64,000 bases of DNA from Candidatus Electrothrix communis (GTDB taxonomy: Bacteria; Desulfobacterota; Desulfobulbia; Desulfobulbales; Desulfobulbaceae), in contig CP130629.1 of NCBI GenBank assembly GCA_030644725.1, forward strand, positions 3,487,501 through 3,551,500, written 5' to 3'. The position numbers and the translations under genes are program-made. The notes beneath the pieces were generated by a model. The model was given only the letters and a program-made list of their open reading frames with translations, made no database searches and was not told where the DNA came from. Below are positions 53,196-62,841 of the stretch, piece by piece; within the stretch, counting starts at the first letter, position 1; every line of letters begins with the position of its first letter.

Positions 53196-54297
53196 TTATG
53201 CGATGCAAACAGCTGGCCGGAGAGGAGGCGGCTTCCTCACCCTAGTCCGAATGATTTTCATTTCCGCCCCGCAGTTCGGGCAGATGATAGCAGCTTTTTT
53301 GGGTTGCTCAGCACTGAATAATGTAAACGGGTTGACCCTAAGCACCAGTTGGAGAAATCGGATGAGCTTTTTGCTGCACGGATGCAGAAAACCGTAACAG
53401 CGTGCCCTGCGAAACCCTTTGGGCAAGACGTGCAGCATGAGCAGAGAGAGGAATTCTTCTCCGGTCACCTCCCTGGACCTGTATTTGCCGGTTTTGGCGT
53501 GAAGATACCTGAAGGTAACCATGCCGTTTTCGCACTTCAGGATATCCTTTTCCTGAATTACGCCCCGGTAGAGATATTTGCCGAGATAGATGATCGCCTT
53601 GTCTCCGTTGCCGACGCTCTTGCAGTCGACAACCCACTTTTCCGGGCAATCCTTTGGCAGTTTCAGGCCTTGCTCAACTATGGCCGTAAGCATCTTTGCC
53701 CGAAAAACCTTTGCCAAGGCCTTGTGGTTAAAGAGGTATTCAGCCCCCTTTTTATGCCACAACCCTGTTTTTTGTTGATGCTTGCTCCGGGCATGACCAC
53801 ATGGATGTGGGGGTGATGATCAAGATTTCTTGCATGGGTATGGAGGATAGCGGTAAATCCCGCTTCTCCGCCGAGTTTTTGTCATTTGCAGTAAAGGTTT
53901 TCAGAGTCTCTTTGACCGAAGCGAACATCTGTGAATAAACGATTTTCTGATTTCTCCAGGCAAGATCCCTGAGTTGAGCAGGCAGGGTAAAGGTAACCAG
54001 AAAATAGGGAGCCGGCAGCCGCTTGTTCAGTTGCTTTTCGATCCAGTTGCTGCTTTCATGGTTCTGACAGTGCGGACAGTTTCTATGGCCGCAGGAATGA
54101 GGAATATAGATTTCTGTTCCGCATTCATGGTTCGCACACCGCGCAAGCATCTGCAGGCTGTGTTCCGTCCTGCACTTGGCCATGGCCCACAGCGCTTTTT
54201 TGTGGCTGGGCAGAACGAAAGCCTGATATTGCGCTAAAAACTGTTCCTTGAATCGATTAATAATCGTGGAGAGCAAAATCATTTGACGCCCTCCCAA
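53196..54297 (-). pseudogene. IS91-family (HUH) transposase, two frameshifts
   Basis: The N-terminal zinc domain (MLARCANHECGTEIYIPHSC, GHRNCPHCQNHESSNW) is in frame at 53752-54297. The HUH motif HPHIHVVMPG lies in a middle frame near 53800-53880. The C-terminal part (ALAKVFRAKMLTAIVEQGLK ... IIYLGKYLYRGVI) is at 53196-53762. Three frames and two breaks make it non-functional as given. Confidence 0.85.
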
Positions 54298-55186
54298 GTG
54301 ATATCAAAGGTATCGGTCAGGGAGTTGACGGCCTGACGGGCGTTGCTGTTGGTGACAGCGGTAAGATGGGTATATCGGGATGTGGTCAGGATGCTGACAT
54401 GACCGAGTATCTGTTGGAGTTCAACAAGGTCAACCCCGGCTTCCAACATATGGGTGGCATAACTGTGGCGCAGGGAATGGCATGAGATTTTTTTATGTTG
54501 AGCTGTCCAACCACAGCCTTCATGGCAGCTTGAATACCTCCTCGATTTAAAGGCGTTTCAACCAAGTGGACGTTTTTCAGTCCCCGTTTCCTGTTTGGAA
54601 AGAGGAATTTGGGGTGCTGGTGAACGGACCAGAAATTTCTTAGAATCTGAAGGGTTTTTTCAGGCAAAGGAACCAGCCTGTCCTTGTTGCCTTTGGCGTC
54701 GCGAATGTGGACCCGCATATTGCTGGCGTCAATGTCGCTTGTTTTCAGGGCAATGCCCTCGCCGAGGCGCAGCCCCAGTGAGTAGGCTGTGAAAAAAGAC
54801 CTTGTAGCTCAGTTTGCCGGTGGCGGCAACCAGTTGATGGAGCTGCTCGACCGTGAGAATATCTGGAATCCTTGAAACCTTGGGCGGTTTGATCAGGGGA
54901 TATCCTCCCAGGTTCTGTTCAGCACCCTGGAATAAAAGAACTTCAGCCCATACAGGTCGAGCTTGACTGCGCTCCATGAGCGACAATCCAAAAGTTCGTT
55001 AAAGTAATCAAGGAGCTGGTCGGATGTGAGATTGTCGATTTGACACTCGAAATAATTGCCGATTCGCCTGATCGACCGTGAATAGGCATCAATGGTCTTT
55101 GGTTGTAAGCCGTTAAGTTTCAGATGTTTGATATGTTTTTGATAAAGCAGATTGAAGTGTGGATCGCTTGGCATCGTGCAGTTCAT
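54290..55186 (-). pseudogene. Tyrosine recombinase of the IS91-family element, frameshifted
   Basis: The core-binding domain (LKLNGLQPKTIDAYSRSIRR) is at 54893-55186. The catalytic part is split into frames at 54729-54986 (SRIPDILTVEQLHQLVAATG) and 54386-54718 (VHIRDAKGNKDRLVPLPEKT), with an H-x-x-R motif shifted near the end. At least two frameshifts are needed to rebuild it. It is unrelated to integron integrases by motif layout. Confidence 0.8.
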
Positions 55187-55345
55187 TGTAACCTCCTCTG
55201 TGTAATAATAGGATAATGGCAGTGCACTTGCATTGCCGTTATACTATTATTGCAAAAGATATAGGCTGCTACAAGATATTCACCGCAGAGGTGGATGTAC
55301 GGGGTTTGTCTGCCGCGTAGCGGCTTCGTCCAACAAAAAAATCCG

Positions 55346-56282
55346 AACAAATATTATCCCGGCATGGCTTTGAAGAGACCGGGATATATCAAGAAGAGAA
55401 TCCAGAGTATACTCAATCAGTCCCTGTTTTTCTGGATCAGGAGAAGATTGACGACGCAGTCTCTCTTTGTACAGAAGTATGTGGCTTTTCTGATGGTTAC
55501 ATAGATAATCCGATAGGCTACGAGGATCCTTCTGAAACAATCAACATAGCGGTGGATGATGTTAATGTAAAAAGACAGGAAGATAACAGAATTCCGGGGC
55601 AGAAAAGAACCGCGCATACAAGGAAATACGCACATAACACAATCGCTCGTCTTTCTCACAACGGGACAAAATATGTCTTAAACGGAGCGTCCATAACCTC
55701 TCTTCTTCCTATTATAATGTCTTTTTACTTGCTAACGGTCTTTCCGGGAAACGATTCCAGTTTTTTACTGATGGTCATACAGTCCTGAATACAGCAATTA
55801 TAAATTTTTATTCCTGGAAAGAAAATATGGGAATAATATTGGACTGGTACCACCTTGGTAAGAAGTGCGGGGAGTTGCTGAGTCAAACAATGAACGGTCG
55901 GAAATTACGCAATGAAGTTCTCAATAAACTCAAGCCGTTGCTTTGGTACGGTCTCACAGATAAAGCAGTTGAGTTTTTGCGTGAGATCCCGGAGAAGGAT
56001 ATAAAGAACGTTCAATCATTAGAGAAACTCATTGCCTACCTGGAAAGGAACCGACCTTATATCCCCTGCTATGCTGCCCGAAAAGAACTCGGACTTTGTA
56101 ATTCGAGTGCTGTCGGTGAAAAGGCGAATGATCTGATTGTGTCAGAACGACAAAAACATAATGGGATGAGCTGGACCAAAAAGGGAACAGTGGCCTTGGC
56201 TACGATTACTGCCCTTAAGCAAAATAATGAATACAGAAAGTGGTTTGAGGAAAAGGATATTGATTTTAAACTGGCTGCTTAG
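55346..56282 (+). pseudogene. DDE-type transposase, C-terminal half, one frameshift
   Basis: The first frame runs from about 55346 to 55788 (INIAVDDVNVKRQ, NGASITSLLPIIM). The second frame begins near 55725 with LLANGLSGKRFQFFTDGHTV and continues into ILDWYHLGKKC ... RQKHNGMSWTKKGT at 55827-56282. One base in the T5 run near 55722 separates them. Together with 52561-52892 this rebuilds most of one transposase. Confidence 0.8.
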
Positions 56283-56283
56283 A

Positions 56284-57258
56284 CTAAAAAATGGCTAACC
56301 GCACAGGTTGAAATTTTTCATAGATCAACTGGGCTTTGTAAAGTTCACCAAGTAAGGTCAGAGCGTTGTCAGCCTGATAGCTCATCGTATCGAACGAAGT
56401 TAAATCATCCCATTGATGTTTTAATATTTTTTCTACAATTGAAATTTCACCCTCATCTACTGTAGAGAAAAAATCTCCATATAAGTCATCTATGAAGGCG
56501 TAATCTTCCCATATCATTAACTCTAATATATCATTATAGAAGTCGTTTACCGACATTGACATTTCTGATCTATCAAGATAGATATATTTTATAAAAACAT
56601 CTTGATATAATTCTCCAATAACGCCAAAGGAATCATCTACTGATTCAATACGTTCTAATATAACCGTTAAGCATGCTCTGTATAATGATAACAGTTTTGG
56701 TATTGACTTTTTCTTCTCTAATCTTTCAATCTTCTTTCGCAGTTTTTCTGACAATTTAAGAGATTGACTCTTACTGCAAAATTTCTTTGAAAATGAGCGT
56801 TCAATCTCTACAGCGAAAACCTCAGGATCTACTTGAAATGTGTCCCAATGGCCCCGCATAGCTAAATATTCTTTTTCTTTTTTTGGTGTGTTTATCATCC
56901 AAACACTTTTCTCTTTTTTCACATACCCCATCTCAATTATTTTCTTTTTAGCCTTGGGCTTCACCTTCTTAATCAAGGCATTTTCCAAATCATTGTAATA
57001 TTCCTGGGCGTTGAAATCGTTATCAGTATAGGTTTTGCGAAGTTGTTGTATATGATGAACCATACCTTCTCTGTTTCCTCCTCCCCATGTACTGTTCACT
57101 ATGTTATTTGAAAGTTCATCCCAATCCCCATTAAACATATCGAACAAAATTATTATGATCCATAAGTCCCAATATGTGATTTCTAGTTTTTTTCCGTCTG
57201 GACAGGCTACTTTTTGAAAGAGGTCATTTCCATAAAGTATTACTCGTTTTTGTGTCAT
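56284..57258 (-). CDS. Orphan protein of unknown function
   Basis: This 324-residue protein is AT-rich and not recognised. The N-terminus is MTQKRVILYGNDLFQKVACP, a Lys-rich coiled stretch lies at about 175-200 (LSEKLRKKIERLEKKKSIPK), and the C-terminal half is helical and acidic (YNDILELMIWEDYAFIDDLY). No transmembrane segment or catalytic motif can be named. It lies directly behind the transposase remnant and upstream, in its own direction, of no obvious partner except the CXC protein gene 89 bp away on the same strand. Confidence 0.65.
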   Translation of the reverse strand: MTQKRVILYGNDLFQKVACPDGKKLEITYWDLWIIIILFDMFNGDWDELSNNIVNSTWGGGNREGMVHHIQQLRKTYTDNDFNAQEYYNDLENALIKKVKPKAKKKIIEMGYVKKEKSVWMINTPKKEKEYLAMRGHWDTFQVDPEVFAVEIERSFSKKFCSKSQSLKLSEKLRKKIERLEKKKSIPKLLSLYRACLTVILERIESVDDSFGVIGELYQDVFIKYIYLDRSEMSMSVNDFYNDILELMIWEDYAFIDDLYGDFFSTVDEGEISIVEKILKHQWDDLTSFDTMSYQADNALTLLGELYKAQLIYEKFQPVRLAIF

Positions 57259-57346
57259 ATTTTTTACCGCCAGAAATGTTTAATTAAAAGATGAAAGAAG
57301 GCTGGACACGCTATCGCTCCTCCCGGCCTACGGTTTTAAAAGTGGA

Positions 57347-57808
57347 TTAGCTTTCTTCACTTCCGCAATGTTCGCATGGCAGGCTTACTCCATACGTGCA
57401 TTTATTACAGTTAGGGCAGTGCCATTCCCTCCAATCTCTACATTTTCCACATGTATCACAATGCCAAGTACAACTATCTTGAGCCACGTCATTCCAACAG
57501 AATGAATACCAATATGTTTCGTTGCATTTTGAACAAGAGTAATGGTTAATAAGTTTACTCAAAGGGACTGATTCACAACCACAAGGCAACTCATGACTTT
57601 CCTGTAACTCCTCTTTTGAAAGGTCTTTGAATTCGGCTATATTTTGTATTGCACACGTTGACAGTTCTTCAATATTCATTCCATTGAGAGGATTTTTACA
57701 ATTTATACATCCACATTTATCATCGCATGGCTCACCTTGCTTAAGACATTTACATCGCCTACTATCACACCCTGATTTGCACTTGCAGTGAACTGTTTTA
57801 TCTGTCAT
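57347..57808 (-). CDS. CXC (tesmin/TSO1-like) domain protein with zinc ribbons
   Basis: This 153-residue protein has 29 or so cysteines. The N-terminal part [20 protein letters not shown] followed by [18 protein letters not shown] matches the eukaryotic CXC/CRC DNA-binding domain (C-x-C-x4-C-x3-Y/R-C-x-C pattern). The rest holds further ribbons ([38 protein letters not shown]) with a GC-rich zinc-finger look. Probable zinc-dependent nucleic-acid or protein binder. It follows the orphan at 56284-57258 in orientation and may be co-transcribed with it. Confidence 0.8.
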   Translation of the reverse strand: MTDKTVHCKCKSGCDSRRCKCLKQGEPCDDKCGCINCKNPLNGMNIEELSTCAIQNIAEFKDLSKEELQESHELPCGCESVPLSKLINHYSCSKCNETYWYSFCWNDVAQDSCTWHCDTCGKCRDWREWHCPNCNKCTYGVSLPCEHCGSEES

Positions 57809-58597
57809 TTCTCGTCTAATTGTATGTTTTTGATGCTTTTATCGTTCCCATATGGAAACGATAAAAAGAGAAGAGCCGTTTTCCTGCGATCCACCTCTCA
57901 CTGCCTCTTGATAACTACGCCCATTCAAAAAAGATAACGAAAAATCAGGAAGACAGCACGTATGCAGGCTACATATCATTCGTTTCTTACAGAGTATCAA
58001 GAAACCTGATATCATTACCGAGTTCAAATCCCGAAACCGCCTCGTCAGCTATACATAAATACTGACAAGGCTGTACGTAACTCTCCATATCTTCAAAAGA
58101 ACATACTGATTTCAATAAGTAAATAAAAAATTACCGCTGTCGGGAAAAAAGCACACCTGTCGGTATCACAGGGTTGGAGAGGCGGAGAAACGGATACAGA
58201 AGTGTAAATGTATCTTCCCTGCTGAATCAGCAGGGTGTCTTGTTGCGTCATTTGGCCTAAATGGCTCTCAGTTTAATTTCTTTCTCCCTGTATTTCTTCC
58301 TCAGTTTTATCTTGCGCATCTTCGTTATATAGGGTATATAAACTCCTTTTTAGAGTAGATATATTGACTTCCTGTTTTAAAGTGCAGTTTTTCAAGGTAC
58401 TTATTTGATGATGTTTTAGTGTCATCCCGAAGACAGGGTACGTGTTGAGGGGTTACAGAATTCGCTGTGACTCCTTTTTTATTTTTAAATGGTTGTTTGC
58501 TCGGCAAACAGCGAGTTTTTTTTATCCGAATTCCGAGGGGACCAGAAGGAGCGGATAGAATCAGCGGCCAGGCAGCTGTAACAGAGGAATAAGAGAG
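57809..58597. other. Gene-free stretch of about 790 bp upstream of fusA
   Basis: Only short shadow frames are seen. A perfect hairpin CCCTGCTG/CAGCAGGG (58217-58235, 3-nt loop) without T-run lies in the middle. The region marks the border between accessory and core DNA and must contain the EF-G promoter; no clear -35/-10 pair was chosen. Confidence 0.5.
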
Positions 58598-60682
58598 ATG
58601 AACAAAGATCTGGATAAAGTACGGAATATAGGCATCAGTGCCCATATTGACTCCGGCAAGACAACACTTACCGAGCGAATTCTTTACTACACGCAGCGCA
58701 TCCACGCTATTCATGAGGTACGTGGTAAGGATGGCGTCGGCGCGACAATGGATTCCATGGAGCTGGAAAAAGAGCGCGGTATCACCATTCAGTCGGCAGC
58801 CACCTACTGTTCATGGAAAGATATTGATGTCAATATTATTGACACACCGGGCCATGTTGACTTTACCGTTGAAGTTGAACGTGCTCTGCGAGTGCTCGAC
58901 GGTGCTGTCCTGATTCTCTGCTCCGTGGGCGGTGTTCAGTCGCAGTCCATTACGGTTGATCGTCAGATGACCAGGTATAATGTTCCACGTATCGCTTTTA
59001 TTAATAAATGCGATCGAACAGGTGCTAATCCAGAACGAGTTGTTGGTCAGTTACGGGATAAGCTCAACCTCAATGCTGTAATGATTCAGCTGCCCATTGG
59101 TTTGGAATCAGAACTGGAAGGTATGGTTGACTTGGTCACCATGAAGGCTATCTATTTTGACGGAGATCAGGGTGATGATATCCGTTATGACGAGATCCCT
59201 GAGAACCTGAAAGATGAGGCCGAAGAGAAGCGCGAGGAGCTGCTGGATGCAGTTTCCATGTTCTCGGAAGAGTTGATGGAGGCTATGCTGGAAGAGGAAG
59301 AAATTCCTGTTGAGCTGATTCAGGCCGCTATCCGTAAAGGTACCTTGGATCTGGAGCTGGCACCGGTCATGATCGGTTCCGCTTATAAAAATAAGGGTGT
59401 TCAGCCCCTGCTGGATGCTGTTGAGACCTATCTGCCCTGTCCGACTGATGTCGTAAATACTGCTCTTGATCTGGATAATGATGAAGAGGAGATGACGGTT
59501 TCCAATAATCCTGATGATCCGTTGGTTGCTCTGGCTTTTAAATTGGAGGACGGTCGTTACGGTCAGCTGACCTATGTGCGTACTTATCAGGGTACGCTGA
59601 GAAAAGGCGAGACCATCTTCAATACCAGAACCGGTAAGAAGGTCAAAGTCGGACGTTTGGTTCGGATGCATTCCAATGAGATGGAGGAAATCGAAGAAGC
59701 AGGTTCCGGCGATATCGTCGGTCTCTTCGGTGTGGACTGCGCCTCCGGTGATACCTTCTGCGACAGCAAGGTCAACTGGTCCATGAGCTCCATGCATGTC
59801 CCTGCACCGGTTATCTCCCTGGCCATCACCCCGATAGATAATAAAGCCCAGGACAATATGTCCAAGGCCTTGAATCGCTTTAGCAAGGAAGATCCGACCT
59901 TCAAGACCTTTGTTGATCATGAGACCAACGAGACCATTATTTCTGGTATGGGCGAGCTGCATCTTGAAGTGTACATTGAACGGATGAAGCGTGAGTATAA
60001 GGCCGAGGTTGAGGTTGGTGCTCCTCGGGTTGCCTATCGCGAGGCTATTACCCAGCGTGCTGACTTCAATTACACCCATAAGAAACAGACCGGTGGTTCA
60101 GGTCAGTTCGGTCGAGTAGGCGGCCATATGGAGCCGTTGGAAGAGGAAGAGTACGAATTTGTCGACCAGATTGTGGGTGGTGTTATCCCGCGCGAATATA
60201 TTCCGTCCTGTGATAAGGGCTTCCAGGCTTCCATGGAAAAGGGGATGCTGATCGGTGCACCCATCACAGGGGTTCGTTGCCTGATCAACGACGGCAGTTA
60301 CCATGCGGTCGACTCCTCGGATATGGCTTTTCAACAGGCCTCCAAAGGAGCCTTTAAAGAGGGCTATAAAAAAGCAGGCCCGGTTATCATGGAGCCGATC
60401 ATGAAGGTCTCTGTAGAAGGACCTTCCGAGTTTCAGGGATCGATCATGGGCAGCCTGAATCAGCGACGCGGTATGATTGTCGGCACCTCGGAAGAGGGGA
60501 GTTATACCGTTGTAGAGGCGGATATGCCTTTATCCGAGATGTTTGGCTACTCAACCACCCTGCGTTCTCTGACCCAGGGAAAGGCTGAATTCACTATGGA
60601 GTTCTCAACGTATAAGCAGGTTCCCAAGAGTGTTGCCGAAGAGCTGATCAAGGAATACGAAGAATCCAGGAAAAAAGGGTGA
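58598..60682 (+). CDS. fusA: Elongation factor G, mitochondrial EFG1-like type
   Basis: This 694-residue translational GTPase drives ribosomal translocation. GTPase motifs are [15 protein letters not shown] (G1), RGITI (G2), DTPGHVD (G3) and NKCD (G4). The segment [20 protein letters not shown] and [10 protein letters not shown] is that of mtEFG1/spdEFG1, rather than the EF-G of most bacteria, which reads AHIDAGKTTTTERIL. Domains II to V are complete, including [10 protein letters not shown] and the C-terminal [17 protein letters not shown] lies upstream of the ATG. The next gene follows after 96 bp. Confidence 0.95.
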   Translation: MNKDLDKVRNIGISAHIDSGKTTLTERILYYTQRIHAIHEVRGKDGVGATMDSMELEKERGITIQSAATYCSWKDIDVNIIDTPGHVDFTVEVERALRVLDGAVLILCSVGGVQSQSITVDRQMTRYNVPRIAFINKCDRTGANPERVVGQLRDKLNLNAVMIQLPIGLESELEGMVDLVTMKAIYFDGDQGDDIRYDEIPENLKDEAEEKREELLDAVSMFSEELMEAMLEEEEIPVELIQAAIRKGTLDLELAPVMIGSAYKNKGVQPLLDAVETYLPCPTDVVNTALDLDNDEEEMTVSNNPDDPLVALAFKLEDGRYGQLTYVRTYQGTLRKGETIFNTRTGKKVKVGRLVRMHSNEMEEIEEAGSGDIVGLFGVDCASGDTFCDSKVNWSMSSMHVPAPVISLAITPIDNKAQDNMSKALNRFSKEDPTFKTFVDHETNETIISGMGELHLEVYIERMKREYKAEVEVGAPRVAYREAITQRADFNYTHKKQTGGSGQFGRVGGHMEPLEEEEYEFVDQIVGGVIPREYIPSCDKGFQASMEKGMLIGAPITGVRCLINDGSYHAVDSSDMAFQQASKGAFKEGYKKAGPVIMEPIMKVSVEGPSEFQGSIMGSLNQRRGMIVGTSEEGSYTVVEADMPLSEMFGYSTTLRSLTQGKAEFTMEFSTYKQVPKSVAEELIKEYEESRKKG

Positions 60683-60778
60683 TTCAGACGGAATCTTGGA
60701 GAAATAGAGTAGTCTGCGTCTGATTGCGGACTGCGCTGAGCGATACGAAAGAGAGACGAAAAAATAAGAGGTGGTAGC

Positions 60779-61477
60779 ATGGGATATGAACCGTTAGTGA
60801 AAAAGAATCCGTTACGGGTGTTGAATTTAGCCGGAAACGACAAAAAAATGGGCCTGATCATGGCCCGGGCAGGCTTGGGAAAGACCGCTCTGCTGGTCCA
60901 GATTGCCTTGGATTCCATTCTTCGCGGAAAACGGGTTGTCCATATCAGTATTGGAGAAAACCTGGAGAAAACAAAGCTTTGGTATGATGATATGCTGGAG
61001 ATTATCCTTCAGGAATGCTCAGTGTCTAATCCTCATGAGCTGATTGATATGGTGCAGCAGCACCGGATGATCATGAGCTTCAAGGAATCCGCTTTTAATC
61101 GGGCTCGTCTTGAAGAGCGACTGAACGACCTGATCCTGCAGGATATCTTTAAACCGGATTGTGTGGTGATTGATGGCTTTGATTTCACAAACGTGGATCA
61201 CAAGGACTTGGAAGATATTAATAATCTGATGGAGAGCCTGCGTCTTCAGACCTGGTTTTCCGCAACCAGTCATCGTGAGGATGATCGAGTATCTCCGTCA
61301 GGAGTACCTGCCCCTTGTCATGAGCTTGATGATCTTTTTGAGACGGTTGTGTTGCTTAAGTCAGAGCAGGAGCATGTTCAGCTGGAGATTATACGTCATA
61401 ACAGCGATGCCTGCAGCGGTGATTCATGTCACCTGATCCTTGATCCGGCAACCATGATGGTTAAGCAGGATGACTGA
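60779..61477 (+). CDS. RecA/KaiC-like P-loop ATPase of unknown function
   Basis: This 232-residue protein has Walker A MARAGLGKTALLVQIALD, HISIGENLEKTKLWYD and Walker B FKPDCVVIDGFDF, the layout of a KaiC/RadA-type ATPase core without its DNA-binding loops. No known family member with an assigned role is recognised. GAGGTGG lies 6 nt upstream. It lies between EF-G and a strong terminator, so it may be co-transcribed with EF-G. Confidence 0.8.
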   Translation: MGYEPLVKKNPLRVLNLAGNDKKMGLIMARAGLGKTALLVQIALDSILRGKRVVHISIGENLEKTKLWYDDMLEIILQECSVSNPHELIDMVQQHRMIMSFKESAFNRARLEERLNDLILQDIFKPDCVVIDGFDFTNVDHKDLEDINNLMESLRLQTWFSATSHREDDRVSPSGVPAPCHELDDLFETVVLLKSEQEHVQLEIIRHNSDACSGDSCHLILDPATMMVKQDD

Positions 61478-61496
61478 TTAATCTGCTCATCAGTAC

Positions 61497-61537
61497 AAAA
61501 GCAAGATGCGATTTTTTCGCATCTTGCTTTTTTTTTT
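61497..61537 (+). terminator. Rho-independent terminator
   Basis: GCAAGATGCGA (61501-61511) pairs perfectly with TCGCATCTTGC (61517-61527) and is followed by a run of ten T. It ends the transcript of the ATPase gene and probably of EF-G. Confidence 0.95.
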
Positions 61538-61550
61538 GTCGGAGTACCCA

Positions 61551-61668
61551 GGGTGTTACCCCGGGCTCTTACCGGCCCTTTCAGGGCATTTTGATTCCCG
61601 GTAGTTCCTTGATCTGGGGTAAAAGAAGCCCCAAAGGGGCTGTATTTAACCAGCTCAGGGTAACACCC
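61551..61668. repeat. Nested palindromic element before hisA
   Basis: GGGTGTTACCC (61551-61561) and GGGTAACACCC (61658-61668) form the outer arms. GCCCTTTCAGGGC (61575-61587) and GCCCCAAAGGGGC (61628-61640) are inner hairpins. It is of a type dispersed in many genomes and directly precedes the hisA start. Confidence 0.8.
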
Positions 61669-61691
61669 ATTTTTATATAAAAAATAAAAAA

Positions 61692-62465
61692 ATGCGCTTC
61701 CGTCCTTGTATTGACCTGCATAACGGCAAGGTAAAACAGATTGTCGGCTCCACCCTGAGCGACAGTGAGTCCGCAACCCTGCGAACCAATTTTTCCTCCC
61801 AATTTTCTTCTTCCTATTACGCCCGGATGTACCGTCAGGATAATCTTCCTGGAGGGCATATTATTATGCTGGGGCCCGGTAATGAAGAGGCGGCAACAGA
61901 GGCTCTGCAGGCCTGGCCCGGAGGTCTGCAAATCGGTGGGGGAATAACTGCTGAAAATGCCGAGCTCTGGCTGAATCGAGGGGCTTCCCATGTTATTGTC
62001 ACCTCCCATGTCTTTCATGACGGACAACTGGATGCGGAGCGGTTGGACAGGTTGTGTCGGCTCATCGGCAAAGAGCGATTGGTGCTTGATCTGAGCTGTC
62101 GTTGGAAAGATGATGGCTATTACGTGGTTACCGATCGATGGCAGAAGTTTACTGACCTGAGGATCAGCGGGAAAATGCTGAAGGAGCTGGAGGGGAGCTG
62201 CGATGAGTTTTTGATCCATGCAGTCGACGTGGAGGGAAAATGCATGGGCGTTGATGAACGGTTGATTGAGCTCCTGGCAGCAGCAGAGGTAAGCAAGCCC
62301 ATCACCTATGCAGGTGGAGTCACTGACATGGACGATTTACAAATTATTCACAGGGCCGGAAAATCCAAGCTGGATGCAACAGTGGGAAGTGCGCTGGATA
62401 TCTTCGGTGGCACAGGATGTGCCTACCAAGAGGTGGTAACTTTTCATAATCAGGCTGCGGGATAA
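61692..62465 (+). CDS. hisA: HisA isomerase of the eukaryotic type
   Basis: This enzyme isomerises ProFAR to PRFAR in histidine synthesis. The 257-residue protein starts MRFRPCIDLHNGKVKQIVGS, contains LPGGHIIMLGPGNEEAATEA and GGLQIGGGITAENAELWLNR, and ends with ITYAGGVTDMDDL. This is the fungal/plant-type HisA (TIGR02129), not the common bacterial HisA with GGIR. Catalytic Asp (PCIDLH) and the second Asp (IHAVDVEGKC) are present. No Shine-Dalgarno is seen before the ATG. It stands alone between a palindromic element and dsrA. Confidence 0.9.
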   Translation: MRFRPCIDLHNGKVKQIVGSTLSDSESATLRTNFSSQFSSSYYARMYRQDNLPGGHIIMLGPGNEEAATEALQAWPGGLQIGGGITAENAELWLNRGASHVIVTSHVFHDGQLDAERLDRLCRLIGKERLVLDLSCRWKDDGYYVVTDRWQKFTDLRISGKMLKELEGSCDEFLIHAVDVEGKCMGVDERLIELLAAAEVSKPITYAGGVTDMDDLQIIHRAGKSKLDATVGSALDIFGGTGCAYQEVVTFHNQAAG

Positions 62466-62664
62466 CGGCGTATCATTTTGGGATAGCGTTTTTATTTTTT
62501 ATTGATGGGGCAAGAAGATGCAATTGGCAATAATTGGCAATAATAGGAAATTTTTGCTGCCAGCGTAAAGAGAACGCCTGGTTGTGTCATAAGGAAGAGG
62601 GGCTTGCCAGCGGAGAAAGCAGTATTTTGGGAGCGGACTCGTCAGTGGATTTTACGCTTTTTTG

Positions 62665-62692
62665 TTGACAAATACAATTCATCTGTTTAAGT
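62665..62692 (+). promoter_or_regulatory. Possible dsrA promoter
   Basis: TTGACA (62665-62670) is followed after 16 nt by TTTAAG (62687-62692), a weak -10. It lies about 150 bp before the dsrA ATG. Upstream at 62522-62541 the 10-bp word AATTGGCAAT is repeated twice in tandem. The rest of the 62466-62841 gap shows no gene. Confidence 0.3.
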
Positions 62693-62841
62693 TCGCCCAC
62701 TAAATACTAAATAAGTAATCAATAAGGTAAAGCGTTGTTGTTTTCCTGAAAAACACCTGCATACCTGTTGGATTTTCAGTAAGTGTATACGTTTTTTATA
62801 TTTACCTTAATTTTTTATAACATTATCGAGGAGGAACACCG

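Larger units (their letters stand above)
53000..55260 (-). mobile_element. Decayed IS91-family element with tyrosine recombinase
   Basis: The segment between the two transposase halves carries, on the minus strand, a tyrosine recombinase gene followed by an IS91-type transposase gene, as in many IS91-family elements. Both genes are frameshifted. A large imperfect palindrome near 55205-55256 (AATAATAG ... CTATTATT) lies at the recombinase end and could be the terminus. Exact ends were not defined. Confidence 0.75.

Noticed and set aside
54290-55186. Integron integrase explaining the attC-like sites
   Set aside because: The recombinase is linked to an IS91-type transposase, is frameshifted and shows no IntI-specific insert that I could identify.
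52952-55335. Cassette bounded by GTTGGAC (52948) and GTCCAAC (55329) enclosing the IS91-family element
   Set aside because: No attC-like palindrome follows the right box, so the match of seven bases is likely chance.
58021-58075. tRNA-like word GTTCAAATCCCG
   Set aside because: No acceptor or anticodon stem can be built around it.
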